Part shown: positions 16,364-25,072 of the stretch, piece by piece
Position numbering within the stretch: position 1 is the stretch's first letter
Layout of the letters: the number at the start of each line of letters is the position of its first letter
Assembly (NCBI GenBank): GCA_036397975.1
Contig: DASWHW010000194.1
Coordinates: 1 to 28,335 of the forward strand
DNA from: SZUA-287 sp036397975
GTDB lineage: Bacteria; Bacteroidota; Ignavibacteria; UBA10030; UBA6906
DNA: 28,335 bases
Direction: 5' to 3'
Program-made: the position numbers and the translations under genes
Notes under the pieces: model-generated
Databases searched by the model: none
What the model was told of the DNA's origin: nothing
The model's input: only the letters and a program-made list of their open reading frames with translations

Positions 16364-17467
16364 ATGAAGCTGCACATGGTTGACGTTGCAGGACAGTATC
16401 AGAAAATAAAAAAAGAAGTGGATGCCGCGGTTCACTCCGTTCTCGAAAAAGGAAACTTCATTCTCGGACAGGAGGTGGGAGAGTTTGAATGTGCCATTGC
16501 AGGATATCTCAATGTCCGCTACGCAGTGGGCTGTGCCTCCGGCACGGACGCATTGCAGATCGCGCAGATGGCACTTGGCATCGGTCCGGGCGATGAGGTG
16601 ATAACAACGCCTTTTTCATTTGTGGCGACAACGGAAACAATCGCTCTCCTCGGCGCGAAACCGGTCTACGTCGATATCGATCCGCAAACCTTCAATATCG
16701 ATCCCAACAAAATCGAAAAGGCGATAACAAAGAAGACGCGCGCAATTGTCCCGGTGCATCTTTACGGTCAACCGGCCGACATGGATGCGATTCTGGACAT
16801 CGCAAAACGATACAACCTACGGGTGATCGAAGATGCGGCCCAGGCAATGGGTGCATCGTACAAAGACAAGAAAGTCTGTGGTCTCGGCGATATCGGGTGC
16901 ATCAGTTTTTTCCCCAGCAAGAATCTCGGTGCATTTGGGGATGCAGGGATGGTCGTGAGCAATGACGTGGAGCTTGGAGAAAGAATGCGGGTGATAAGTA
17001 TCCATGGCTCCAAGACGCGCTACCACCATGATATGCTTGGCGTGAACAGTCGATTGGACACTCTGCAGGCGGTGATTCTCAAAGTGAAACTAAGTCATCT
17101 CGACTCTTGGAATGATGCACGCAGGCAGTTTGCCGATACATATGATACGATGCTCAAGGAACTTCCTGTTGTTCTTCCGCACGTTGCTTCTCAGGGTGAG
17201 CACATCTTCCACCAATATACCATTCGTGCGCCGAAGAGAGATCAGTTGGCTGAACATTTGAAGAGTAAGAACATCCCTCACGCGATCTATTATCCGATTC
17301 CGTTGCATTTGCAGAGAGCGTTCGCATCTGCGGGGGCCAAGCCAGGAAATTTCCCTGTGACCGAAAAAGCTGCAGCAGAGGTGTTGTCCCTTCCAATGCA
17401 CACGGAGTTAACAGCCGATCAGCAAGGATATGTCGCAGACGCTATCAAAGAGTTCTACCAAAAGTAA
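16364..17467 (+). CDS. DegT/DnrJ/EryC1/StrS-type sugar aminotransferase
   Basis: 367 residues from ATG 16364. The pattern VGCASGTDALQIAQMALGIGPGDEVITTPFSFVAT, VEDAAQAMGA and FFPSKNLGAFGDAGM with the PLP lysine at about residue 186 is diagnostic of the family; NSRLDTLQAVIL and a C-terminal LPMHTELT also fit. The enzyme moves an amino group from glutamate to a keto-sugar nucleotide, giving an amino sugar for the polysaccharide. The chosen start has GGCAGG (16347-16352) upstream and follows the preceding stop by 8 nt. Upstream GTG/TTG extensions would overlap the phosphotransferase. The keto-sugar supplier could be the bi-domain oxidoreductase or the SDR enzyme, which is inference. Confidence 0.92.
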   Translation: MKLHMVDVAGQYQKIKKEVDAAVHSVLEKGNFILGQEVGEFECAIAGYLNVRYAVGCASGTDALQIAQMALGIGPGDEVITTPFSFVATTETIALLGAKPVYVDIDPQTFNIDPNKIEKAITKKTRAIVPVHLYGQPADMDAILDIAKRYNLRVIEDAAQAMGASYKDKKVCGLGDIGCISFFPSKNLGAFGDAGMVVSNDVELGERMRVISIHGSKTRYHHDMLGVNSRLDTLQAVILKVKLSHLDSWNDARRQFADTYDTMLKELPVVLPHVASQGEHIFHQYTIRAPKRDQLAEHLKSKNIPHAIYYPIPLHLQRAFASAGAKPGNFPVTEKAAAEVLSLPMHTELTADQQGYVADAIKEFYQK

Positions 17468-17485
17468 CAACGCGCAACTTCGAGC

Positions 17486-18202
17486 ATGCAGAAAACCCTT
17501 GTCATTATCCCAACCTACAATGAGGCGGAAAACATCAACCGCCTGATTCCTTCCGTTCTCAACCAAGCGGAAGGGTTGCACATTCTCATCGTGGATGACG
17601 GTTCTCCGGATGGGACTGCACAGCTCGTTCGAACCATGATGAACGGCGACGACAGGATTCACATATTGGAACGAGAGCGAAAACAAGGCCTCGGCACTGC
17701 CTATCGTGCAGGGTTCAAATACGCGATTGACCACCAGTACGATTGTGTTTTTGAGATGGATGCAGACTTTTCGCATAGTCCGAATGAGATTCCGAATTTC
17801 CTCAAAGCGATTCAGGACCATGATCTGGTCCTCGGGTCACGGTATATTAACGGCATTCGAGTTTTGAACTGGCCGATGACGCGGCTGCTCTTGAGTTATT
17901 TTGCGAACATCTATACGAGGCTCGTCACCGGACTGCCTCTCCACGATGCAACCGGCGGGTTCAAATGTTTCCGGAGAAAAGTCCTTGAGTCCATCGATCT
18001 CTCCCGAGTGAAATCGAATGGATATAGTTTTCAGATCGAAATGAGCTTCAAGGCATGGAAGAAGGGTTTTTCCATCCAGGAGATTCCAATTGTATTCCTT
18101 GATCGCCGCATCGGAGTTTCGAAAATGTCCCGCCACATTGTGTACGAAGCAATGTTCATGGTTTGGAAGTTGAGGATTCGAAGTATTCTCAATCGCCTCT
18201 AA
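17486..18202 (+). CDS. Polyprenol-phosphate mannose/glucose synthase-like GT2 (Dpm1 family)
   Basis: 238 residues. TLVIIPTYNEAENINRLI opens a GT-A fold, IVDDGSPDGT (35-44) binds the nucleotide, and MDADFSH (91-97) carries the metal-binding DxD. LGSRYINGIRVLNWPMTRLLLS and HDATGGFKCFRR are typical of Dpm1/Ppm1 enzymes that make polyprenol-phosphate mannose. There are no C-terminal membrane helices or GtrA-like domain, so it is the short soluble form, likely held at the membrane by its lipid substrate. It may feed periplasmic or outer-face glycosylation (for example protein glycosylation or glycan decoration). The start ATG has only a weak ribosome-binding site. Confidence 0.9.
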   Translation: MQKTLVIIPTYNEAENINRLIPSVLNQAEGLHILIVDDGSPDGTAQLVRTMMNGDDRIHILERERKQGLGTAYRAGFKYAIDHQYDCVFEMDADFSHSPNEIPNFLKAIQDHDLVLGSRYINGIRVLNWPMTRLLLSYFANIYTRLVTGLPLHDATGGFKCFRRKVLESIDLSRVKSNGYSFQIEMSFKAWKKGFSIQEIPIVFLDRRIGVSKMSRHIVYEAMFMVWKLRIRSILNRL

Positions 18203-18208
18203 GGCCTC

Positions 18209-20236
18209 ATGGACTTATCTGTCATTATTGTCAACTATAACGTTCGTCAATTTCTGGAGAACGCACTCGTCTCTATGATGCGTGCGATGGAGGGATTGCA
18301 GGGGGAGGTCTTCGTTGTTGACAATGCTTCGGATGATGGCAGTGTAGAAATGTTGAAGTCGAAATTCCCGCATGTCCATCTCATTGCGAATGACACCAAC
18401 CTCGGTTTTGCCCGCGCGAATAATCTGGCCTTAAAAAAGGCGAAGGGAAAGTATTTTCTTCTGATAAATCCCGATACGATCGTACAGGAAGACACGTTTC
18501 GCGTGATGATCGATTTTTTTGAGCGGAATCCGGATGTGGGCTTGGCAGGATGTAAGATCCTTAATCCCGATGGAACGTTGCAGCTTCCATGCCGCCGAAG
18601 CTTTCCGACTCCCTGGGTGGCGTTCACGAAAACATTCGGACTCAGTGCGCTCTTTCCCAATACTCGCCTTTTCGGACGGTATAATCTTACCTATCTTAAT
18701 CCGGATGAATCGTATGAAGTTGAAGCAGTCAGCGGCTCCTTCATGATGGTAACGCGGGAAGCCTACGAACGGATCGGGGGTTTGGACGAAATCTTCTTCA
18801 TGTACGGCGAGGATCTGGATTGGTGCTATCGCTTATCACAGGCAGGTCTAAAGGTGTTCTACGTTCACTCGACGAAGATCATCCACTTCAAAGGCGAGAG
18901 TACCCGACGGAGCTCCCTGGATGAGATCAAGGTATTCTACCGAGCGATGGAGATATTCGTGGAGAAACACTTCGACGCGTCGTTCTTTGTGAAGTCGTTC
19001 CTCAAGCTTGGAATTATTTTGCGTACTGCCGTTGCCATTGCGGGAAAGATTGGTCGCGCATTGATCAGTGCGACTGCGGATGCTCTTATTGTGGACGCTG
19101 CACTTATTGTCGGTGAACTACTGTACTTTGGGCATCTTTTTCGCTTTCCGATCTACGCGTACCCGATTGTCTGGAGCATTCCGGCCCTGATTGTCGTCGC
19201 AACCTTGTGGATGCTTGGACTCTACGGGAGCAACAGGTATTCGGTTTCGCGGGCGATGGCGGGAGTTTTCCTTAGCTTCACTGTTGTTTCGGCGATAGTG
19301 TTTTTTGCCAAGGACTTTGCTTTCAGTCGTGCGGTCGTCCTTATCTCCGCATGTCTGAGCATCATTGCGATTCCGGGGTGGCGTTTGCTTTTTGTCCTGT
19401 CTGGAAGATCACGAGGAGCCTCACGCGGAAGGAAGAGTCTGTTCGGTCGAAGAACAATCATCGTCGGAACAGGATCATCAGCGCTGGAACTGTTACGCCG
19501 TCTCCGCGCTCGCATCGATGATGGATTCGATGTTGTCGGGTTCGTCGATGTCAGTCGTCGTACTGTCGGGGAAAAAATTGGGGGACTGGAGGTAATTGGA
19601 AGTATCGACAACGTCGGAAAAATTATCACGGAGCGACGGGTCGGCGAGGTGATATTCTCTACTGATGGTCTTTCGTATACCGATATCCTGTCGGTCATCG
19701 GTCGAAGCAATAACCTGAATGTCAACTTCCGTCTGGTACCAAACAGTCTTGAAGCGATAATAGGCAAGACTCGCATTGACGATCTGGATACTATCCCGTT
19801 GGTTGAAATCGAGTATAATATTCATTCTGCATCGAACCGGTTGTTCAAGCGGATGTTTGATATTTGTCTTTCACTTCTGTTACTTATAACTGTTTATCCT
19901 CTTGCATTGGTGCGTTCAATCGTTGCCAAAGCGGGGCCGTCACAGAGAGTAGAGAGTCTTTTGAAAATCCCCCTCGTTTTTTCCGGACGATATAGTTTTG
20001 TGGGGCGTCCCTTCCGTGACCGGAACGGCACGCGGAATGAACAAAACCGAGATTGGAAAGAAAATGACAGAGACGCATACCTGGGTCCGTGTGGATTGAC
20101 GGGGTTGGTACAGATCAACTATCGTGATGACATGACAAAAGAAGAGGTCGAGCGTTACCAACTATACTATGCGAAAAACCAATCACTCTTCCTGGATATA
20201 GAAATACTACTGAAATCACTCTTGGTGGGGAAGTAA
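18209..20236 (+). CDS. GT2 glycosyltransferase fused to a degenerate PGT-like membrane module
   Basis: 675 residues in three parts. Residues 1 to about 265 are a rhamnosyltransferase-like GT2: VIIVNYNVRQFL, VVDNASDDGS, INPDT (86-90) as the metal site and MYGEDLDWCYR (198-208). Residues about 285-395 hold four membrane helices and 412-520 a Rossmann-like domain (TIIVGTGSSALELLRRL), as in WcaJ. Residues 547-675 resemble the end of a phosphoglycosyltransferase: one helix, SFVGRPF, GLTGLVQINYRDD and LYYAKNQSLFLDIEILLKSLL. The stretch that should carry KFRSM and the catalytic Asp-Glu of (I/L)DE(L/V)PQ is absent, so this half is roughly 60 residues short and should be inactive as a PGT. AAGG lies just before ATG 18209. 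The GT2 half is probably active and the rest may act as an anchor or partner of the real PGT at 14961. Confidence 0.85.
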   Translation: MDLSVIIVNYNVRQFLENALVSMMRAMEGLQGEVFVVDNASDDGSVEMLKSKFPHVHLIANDTNLGFARANNLALKKAKGKYFLLINPDTIVQEDTFRVMIDFFERNPDVGLAGCKILNPDGTLQLPCRRSFPTPWVAFTKTFGLSALFPNTRLFGRYNLTYLNPDESYEVEAVSGSFMMVTREAYERIGGLDEIFFMYGEDLDWCYRLSQAGLKVFYVHSTKIIHFKGESTRRSSLDEIKVFYRAMEIFVEKHFDASFFVKSFLKLGIILRTAVAIAGKIGRALISATADALIVDAALIVGELLYFGHLFRFPIYAYPIVWSIPALIVVATLWMLGLYGSNRYSVSRAMAGVFLSFTVVSAIVFFAKDFAFSRAVVLISACLSIIAIPGWRLLFVLSGRSRGASRGRKSLFGRRTIIVGTGSSALELLRRLRARIDDGFDVVGFVDVSRRTVGEKIGGLEVIGSIDNVGKIITERRVGEVIFSTDGLSYTDILSVIGRSNNLNVNFRLVPNSLEAIIGKTRIDDLDTIPLVEIEYNIHSASNRLFKRMFDICLSLLLLITVYPLALVRSIVAKAGPSQRVESLLKIPLVFSGRYSFVGRPFRDRNGTRNEQNRDWKENDRDAYLGPCGLTGLVQINYRDDMTKEEVERYQLYYAKNQSLFLDIEILLKSLLVGK

Positions 20237-20245
20237 GGAGTCTGC

Positions 20246-21196
20246 ATGGCGAAAACGGTACTGGATTTTGAGAAACCGATCATTACCCTTGAAGAAAAAA
20301 TCGAGGAGATGCGACGGTACTCTGAGAATCCCGATATAGCACAGGAAATTAAGAAGATAGAAAAGAGAGTTAATCAACTCCGGCAGAGTGTTTTTGCTGA
20401 CTTGACCCGGTGGCAGCGAGTGCAGCTTGCCCGCCATCCAGAGCGCCCCTATACTCTCGATTACATTAACCTCATGACGACGGATTTCGTGGAGTTTCAC
20501 GGCGACCGGGCATTTAGGGACGACAAAGCAATCATCGGCGGATTCGGAAAGCTGGATTCAATCAGCGTGCTCATCCTTGGGCATCAGAAGGGGAGAGACA
20601 CAAAATCGAACCTTTACCGCAATTTCGGTATGCCAAACCCCGACGGCTATCGCAAGGCTCTTCGTTTGATGAAAGTCGCGGAGAAGTTCAACAATCCGGT
20701 TGTTACTCTCCTCGATACGCCGGGAGCGTATCCGGGACTGGAAGCAGAGGAACGAGGTCAGGCAGAGGCGATTGCTCGCAATCTCTTGGAAATGTCAAGA
20801 TTACGTGTACCGATTATTGTGGTGGTGATAGGCGAAGGTGCTTCAGGTGGAGCTTTGGGCATCGGTGTCGGAGATCGGATTCTGATGCTCGAAAATACCT
20901 GGTACTCGGTGATATCGCCTGAATCTTGTTCGAGTATTCTTTGGCGGAGCTGGGAGTACAAGGAACAGGCGGCCGAAGCGTTGCAACTCACAGCGCCGGA
21001 TCTGAAGAAGCAGGGGATTATCGATGCAATAGTTCCCGAGCCCCCCGGCGGAGCACATCGCAATCACGAGCAAATGGCGAACATCCTGAAAGACGTTCTT
21101 ATCGTGGAATTGAAGAGTCTTGCGAAGATGAAGCCTGAGAAACTCTTGGAACGACGTATCGACAAATTCGCAAAGATGGGCGCTTGGGTCGGATAA
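20246..21196 (+). CDS. accA: Acetyl-CoA carboxylase carboxyltransferase subunit alpha
   Basis: 316 residues, normal length for AccA. LDFEKPIITLEEKIEEMRR at the N-terminus, ARHPERPYTLDYI, FVEFHGDRAFRDD, TPGAYPGLEAEERGQAEAIA and GEGASGGALGIGVGD are all family landmarks of the crotonase-fold carboxyltransferase. With AccD (not in the window, carrying the zinc finger) it transfers CO2 from carboxybiotin to acetyl-CoA, giving malonyl-CoA for fatty-acid synthesis. AAGGAG precedes ATG 20246 at ideal spacing, 9 nt after the previous stop. It begins a run of four closely packed genes with lipid and cofactor roles. Confidence 0.96.
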   Translation: MAKTVLDFEKPIITLEEKIEEMRRYSENPDIAQEIKKIEKRVNQLRQSVFADLTRWQRVQLARHPERPYTLDYINLMTTDFVEFHGDRAFRDDKAIIGGFGKLDSISVLILGHQKGRDTKSNLYRNFGMPNPDGYRKALRLMKVAEKFNNPVVTLLDTPGAYPGLEAEERGQAEAIARNLLEMSRLRVPIIVVVIGEGASGGALGIGVGDRILMLENTWYSVISPESCSSILWRSWEYKEQAAEALQLTAPDLKKQGIIDAIVPEPPGGAHRNHEQMANILKDVLIVELKSLAKMKPEKLLERRIDKFAKMGAWVG

Positions 21197-21200
21197 CATT

Positions 21201-21617
21201 TTGATTACAACAACGACACTTATACGCGTTCGCTATGCAGACACCGACCAGATGAAGTTCGTGTATTATGGCAGATTTTTTGAATACTTCGAACAAGGTC
21301 GGTCCGATCTGCTCCGTGAGCTTGGATTGCCATACCCGGAGATCGAAGCGATGGGTTTGATCCTGCCAGTGATAGAGGCACATGCTGACTATAAGAAAGC
21401 TGCCCGGTACGATGAACTGCTTCGTGTGGTCACGTCGATGAAAGAAAAACCCATCGCCCGTGTCCGTATTGATTACCAAGTATTCAGGGACGGTGAAGAG
21501 GATTTGCTTGCAGAAGGCTACACGATCCACAGCTTTGTCACTGCGTCAACCGGAAAACCAACTCGCGCTCCGGCACAGTTATCCGAGGCTGTGGACGAGT
21601 ACATCCGAAAGCATTAG
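21201..21617 (+). CDS. Acyl-CoA thioesterase, hotdog fold (YbgC/4HBT family)
   Basis: 138 residues. The pattern VRYADTDQMKFVYYGRFFEYFEQGRSDLL is that of 4-hydroxybenzoyl-CoA/YbgC-type thioesterases, with the catalytic Asp at about residue 16. The second half (ARVRIDYQVFRDGEEDLLAEGYTIHSFV) forms the rest of the hotdog sheet. It would hydrolyse short or medium acyl-CoA thioesters in the cytoplasm. The start must be TTG 21201 (or a rarer codon), because the first ATG (residue 18) lies after the catalytic Asp. It begins 4 nt after the accA stop and ends 2 nt before nadC, so it is almost certainly cotranscribed. Confidence 0.88.
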   Translation: MITTTTLIRVRYADTDQMKFVYYGRFFEYFEQGRSDLLRELGLPYPEIEAMGLILPVIEAHADYKKAARYDELLRVVTSMKEKPIARVRIDYQVFRDGEEDLLAEGYTIHSFVTASTGKPTRAPAQLSEAVDEYIRKH

Positions 21618-21619
21618 GG

Positions 21620-22504
21620 ATGACAAACGACGTCCTTCAGGATAGCACTCTAAGCAGGCTTGTTGAAGCTGCACTCATGGAGGATATCGGCGCAGGAGAT
21701 CTCACCAGCGATGCAATTTTCGGCGATGACGATCGATCAAGAGCCGTCATCGTGGCAAAGCAGTCAGGAATCGTCGCCGGCTTCGATGTTGCGGCAATGG
21801 TGTTCGAAATGTCCGGCATCGATGGCCGCATGGTTCTCCATGCTCGCGATGGCGACCAAGTGAACGAAGGGAAGGTTCTCTCAGAGATTGTTGGGCGGAC
21901 GAAGGGCATTCTTCGTGGTGAGCGCATTGCATTGAATTTTCTTCAGCGTATGAGCGGCATTGCAACCATGACGAGAACATTCGTGGACGCGGTTGCAGGT
22001 ACCCACGCAAAGATCACCGACACGCGCAAGACAGCACCCGGACTTCGCGCTTTAGATAAGCGGGCAGTCTCTCTTGGAGGCGGGATTAACCACCGGTTTG
22101 GTCTTGATGACATGATTCTTATCAAGGACAATCACATCGCTGTCGCGGGCGGGATACAAACAGCCGTTGAGCGATGCCGGGTGCACATGCTTTCCCGCAA
22201 CATCAAGGCAAATATTGAAGTCGAGACGACGAACCTTGCCGAAGTGGAAGAGGCACTCACCTGCACATGCGTCCGTCGGATCATGCTGGACAATTTTTCG
22301 CCGGGCGAAATGCGCAAGGCCGTGGAGGCAATCGCAGGCCGGGTCGAAGTGGAAGCCTCCGGAGGCATCCGGCTTGAGAATGTCCGAGCCTATGCGGAAA
22401 CCGGTGTTGATTTCATCTCCATTGGCGCGCTTACGCACTCCGTGCGCGCGTTCGACTTGTCCCTTGAACTTACGCCCGACAACGGCCTTCCAACTTCCGG
22501 ATGA
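21620..22504 (+). CDS. nadC: Nicotinate-nucleotide diphosphorylase (carboxylating)
   Basis: 294 residues, the usual length for quinolinate phosphoribosyltransferase. EDIGAGDLTSDAIF at the N-terminus, GERIALNFLQRMSGIAT, DTRKTAPGLRALDKRAV (phosphate and quinolinate binding), GGGINHRFGLDDMILIKDNH and VEASGGIRLENVRAYAETGVDFIS are all characteristic. The enzyme converts quinolinate and PRPP into nicotinate mononucleotide, CO2 and pyrophosphate in NAD synthesis. The start ATG lies 2 nt after the thioesterase stop, and its own stop overlaps the next start as ATGA (22501-22504). The nadA and nadB partners are not nearby. Confidence 0.96.
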   Translation: MTNDVLQDSTLSRLVEAALMEDIGAGDLTSDAIFGDDDRSRAVIVAKQSGIVAGFDVAAMVFEMSGIDGRMVLHARDGDQVNEGKVLSEIVGRTKGILRGERIALNFLQRMSGIATMTRTFVDAVAGTHAKITDTRKTAPGLRALDKRAVSLGGGINHRFGLDDMILIKDNHIAVAGGIQTAVERCRVHMLSRNIKANIEVETTNLAEVEEALTCTCVRRIMLDNFSPGEMRKAVEAIAGRVEVEASGGIRLENVRAYAETGVDFISIGALTHSVRAFDLSLELTPDNGLPTSG

Positions 22505-24003
22505 GAGACAAAATTAAGAGTCTCGGTACGGACACCGCCATCTATGGCGTCAGTACCATTCTCGGCAGATTCCTTACCTTCATCCTCACTCCACTCTATA
22601 CGCACGTTCTGTTACCCGATGCACTCGGCGTTGTTGCTCTGGGCTATACATACATCGCGTTCCTTAATGTTGTGTATGGCTATGGGATGGAATCGGCATA
22701 TTTCCGGTATGCCGCATCTACCGAGATGGGCACGGCAAAACAGAATTTCAGTGTGCCGTTTATCTCCCTGGGCACCTCTTCATTAGTGTTCTCCCTTCTC
22801 CTCGTGTGGCAGGCAAAGAGCGTTGCGCTGCTCGTCGATATTCCGGAAACATATCTCTCGGTGGTGTACTATGCCGCCGGTATTCTTTTTCTTGACACAC
22901 TTGTCATTGTCCCGTATGCCCGTCTCCGTCTTGCGCGCAAAACGATCAGGTTTGCAACAATTCGTATCATCAACATTCTTGTCAATGTTGGTTGTAATAT
23001 TCTCCTTCTTTTCACTTTCAGGATGGGTGTTGATGGAATTTTCCTTTCTGGTCTGATTTCATCGGCGGTAACTCTTCTCTTCATGCTGCCTGTCATCATC
23101 GAGCACTGGTCATGGTCATTTCCGAAGAACCTCTACAAGGAGCTGCTGCGATTTGGATTGCCCTATGTTCCCGCAGGTGTTGCGACGATGATGATTCAGG
23201 TGGTTGATCGACCTATTCTCGAAGCGATGACCAACGTCTCAACAGTCGGCATCTATCAGGTGAACTATCGTTTGGGGATCTTTATGATGTTGATTGTTTC
23301 CACGTTCGATTTTGCGTGGCGTCCCTTTTTTCTCTCCCACGCGACCGATCCCGATGCAAAGCGCCTGTTTGCCCGCATCCTGACCTATTTCGTCTTGCTG
23401 ATGGTGTCCGTTTTTCTTGTCCTCAGTTTTTTCCTAGAGGACATTGTCCGGATTCCACTCTTCGCCGGGCATTCAATTATCGATGCAAAATACTGGTCAG
23501 GTCTTTCCATTGTGCCTGTTGTCCTTCTCGCCTACGTGTTTCTCGGGATTTCCAATAACCTCGTTGCTGGAATCTACATCGAGAAAAAAACAAAACATCT
23601 CCCGGTGATCACCTTCATCGGTGTTGTAGTGAATATCGGCGTCAACGTGTTGCTGATACCGATTCTCGGTATCATGGGTGCAGCGGTTGCAACTCTTGCG
23701 AGTTACTCCATTATGGCGCTTGTGCTTTATTTGGTGGTGCAAAGATTCTATCCGGTATCATATGAATTGGGCAGACTCGGAAAAATCGCGGTCTGCGCTG
23801 GCTTGGTGTATGGTCTACAATATTTGATCATCCCCGCAGGATGGGAGGTGCCGGGAAAAATACTGTTGCTGATCGTATTCCTTCTCTTGATGTACGCGAT
23901 GAATTTTTTCAACGCCTCCGAGTTGGGGACAATAACAGGTCGCTTGCGACGAAAACAAAAGGAAGATATCAGCCCGCTGCCTCCTTCTGCAAATGACCTG
24001 TGA
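22501..24003 (+). CDS. Polysaccharide/lipid flippase, MOP superfamily
   Basis: 500 residues with about 14 hydrophobic segments. The N-terminus DTAIYGVSTILGRFLTFILTPLYTHVLLPDALGVVALGYTY is the standard start of oligosaccharide flippases, and the second half starts with LRFGLPYVPAGVATMMIQVVDRPIL. The C-terminal 20 residues are polar. It overlaps nadC by 4 nt and so is translated together with it. This is the second MOP exporter in the window; it may serve a different lipid-linked glycan from the Wzx at 4252, or a general envelope lipid. The family is sure; the substrate is unknown. Confidence 0.88.
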   Translation: MRDKIKSLGTDTAIYGVSTILGRFLTFILTPLYTHVLLPDALGVVALGYTYIAFLNVVYGYGMESAYFRYAASTEMGTAKQNFSVPFISLGTSSLVFSLLLVWQAKSVALLVDIPETYLSVVYYAAGILFLDTLVIVPYARLRLARKTIRFATIRIINILVNVGCNILLLFTFRMGVDGIFLSGLISSAVTLLFMLPVIIEHWSWSFPKNLYKELLRFGLPYVPAGVATMMIQVVDRPILEAMTNVSTVGIYQVNYRLGIFMMLIVSTFDFAWRPFFLSHATDPDAKRLFARILTYFVLLMVSVFLVLSFFLEDIVRIPLFAGHSIIDAKYWSGLSIVPVVLLAYVFLGISNNLVAGIYIEKKTKHLPVITFIGVVVNIGVNVLLIPILGIMGAAVATLASYSIMALVLYLVVQRFYPVSYELGRLGKIAVCAGLVYGLQYLIIPAGWEVPGKILLLIVFLLLMYAMNFFNASELGTITGRLRRKQKEDISPLPPSANDL

Positions 24004-24044
24004 TGGACTTTGCTTTGTGATTTCCGTATTTTGCGATGCAGAAG

Positions 24045-24080
24045 GCCCACGGCAAATCAGCCGTGGGCATTGTTTCTCTT
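24045..24080 (+). terminator. Hairpin terminator after the accA-nadC-flippase run
   Basis: GCCCACGGC (24045-24053) and GCCGTGGGC (24060-24068) form a perfect 9-bp stem with a 6-base loop, followed by the T-rich tract ATTGTTTCTCTT. It lies 42 nt after the flippase stop and ends 14 nt before the DUF1385 start. The T-tract is imperfect, so read-through into the next two genes is possible. Confidence 0.65.
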
Positions 24081-24093
24081 AGGGAAAGGATTT

Positions 24094-25062
24094 ATGAAAC
24101 AAGGCTTTGATAGCAATAACCCGATGCAAATCGGTGGACAGGCAGTCATCGAAGGCGTGATGATGCGAGCGCCTAGGATGATTGCCACCGCGGTGCGAAG
24201 ACCGAATGGTGAGATTCTCGTAAAAAAAGAGATATTCCAGTCACTCGGCGAGCGGCATTCGTTTTTCAAGCTTCCGGTTCTTCGAGGCGCAGTCGGTTTG
24301 ATTGAAATGATGGTCATTGGAATTCGAACATTGAATTTTTCCGCCGAAGCTGCACTCGAAGCCGAAAAGACGAATGGAGAGGAACCGAACAAGAAATCCA
24401 GTTCGATATCACTTGGCCTGACCGTGGCTTTGTCACTGGCGATCGGGATCGGGATCTTCTTCGTAATGCCGTTAGTTGCGACTTCCAACCTTTTTTCTGT
24501 TGAACAGGAGCCGATGGCATTTAACCTGCTTGCCGGCGCTATCCGCATTGGCCTCCTGTTGATATACCTTGTCATTATCTCAATGCTAAAAGATGTGAAA
24601 AGGCTTTTTGAATATCACGGCGCCGAACACAAAGCAGTGTTCACATTTGAGAAAGGGGAGCCTCTCCAAGTGGAGCATGCGTCCGTACAGACGAGATTTC
24701 ATCCACGCTGTGGAACAAGTTTCCTCCTAATCGTCATGCTTGTCTCCATTGGTGTATTCAGCATTTTGGATACGTTTCTTATTGCCTGGCTCGGCGAGTT
24801 GAACATTGCAACCCGTCTGTTGACTCATCTTCCTCTTATTCCGTTGGTCGGGGGAGTCTCTTATGAATTCATTAGGGCCTCAGCCAAGAAGAGCGAAACG
24901 GCCCTGGGAAAAATCATTGTGACACCTGGCCTCTGGCTTCAAAAAATTACCACCAGCGAACCGGATGCCGGGCAATTGGAAGTTGCGCTCGTTGCCCTGC
25001 GATGTGCGCTTGGCGAAGACCTTCCCGCGAACGCGGTTCCCCACGTCGACGCAGCCGCTTGA
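24094..25062 (+). CDS. DUF1385 family membrane protein
   Basis: 322 residues from ATG 24094, which has AAAGGA a few bases upstream; earlier in-frame codons run through the terminator hairpin. The protein starts with the family signature IGGQAVIEGVMMRAP and continues with RGAVGLIEMMVIGIRTLNFSAEAA. Several membrane helices follow (about 110-175 and 215-270). The second signature YHGAEHKAVFTFEKGE with RFHPRCGTSFLLIV contains conserved His, Glu and Cys residues that could bind a metal. The function of the family is not established. In many bacteria it lies directly before prfA, as it does here; its stop overlaps the prfA ribosome-binding site. Confidence 0.88.
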   Translation: MKQGFDSNNPMQIGGQAVIEGVMMRAPRMIATAVRRPNGEILVKKEIFQSLGERHSFFKLPVLRGAVGLIEMMVIGIRTLNFSAEAALEAEKTNGEEPNKKSSSISLGLTVALSLAIGIGIFFVMPLVATSNLFSVEQEPMAFNLLAGAIRIGLLLIYLVIISMLKDVKRLFEYHGAEHKAVFTFEKGEPLQVEHASVQTRFHPRCGTSFLLIVMLVSIGVFSILDTFLIAWLGELNIATRLLTHLPLIPLVGGVSYEFIRASAKKSETALGKIIVTPGLWLQKITTSEPDAGQLEVALVALRCALGEDLPANAVPHVDAAA

Positions 25063-25072
25063 GGATTTCTCT

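Noticed and set aside
19222..19776. 184-codon minus-strand ORF
   Set aside because: It is the complement of the GT2-PGT fusion gene, and its Arg/Ser/Thr-rich composition is typical of a shadow frame.
24010..24093. N-terminal extension of the DUF1385 protein
   Set aside because: It would translate through the hairpin; ATG 24094 has AAAGGA and matches the family start.
24057..24575. 172-codon minus-strand ORF
   Set aside because: It is the complement of DUF1385 coding sequence with no family pattern of its own.
24965..25072. N-terminal extension of prfA
   Set aside because: It overlaps DUF1385 out of frame; ATG 25073 has a good ribosome-binding site and gives the normal RF1 length.
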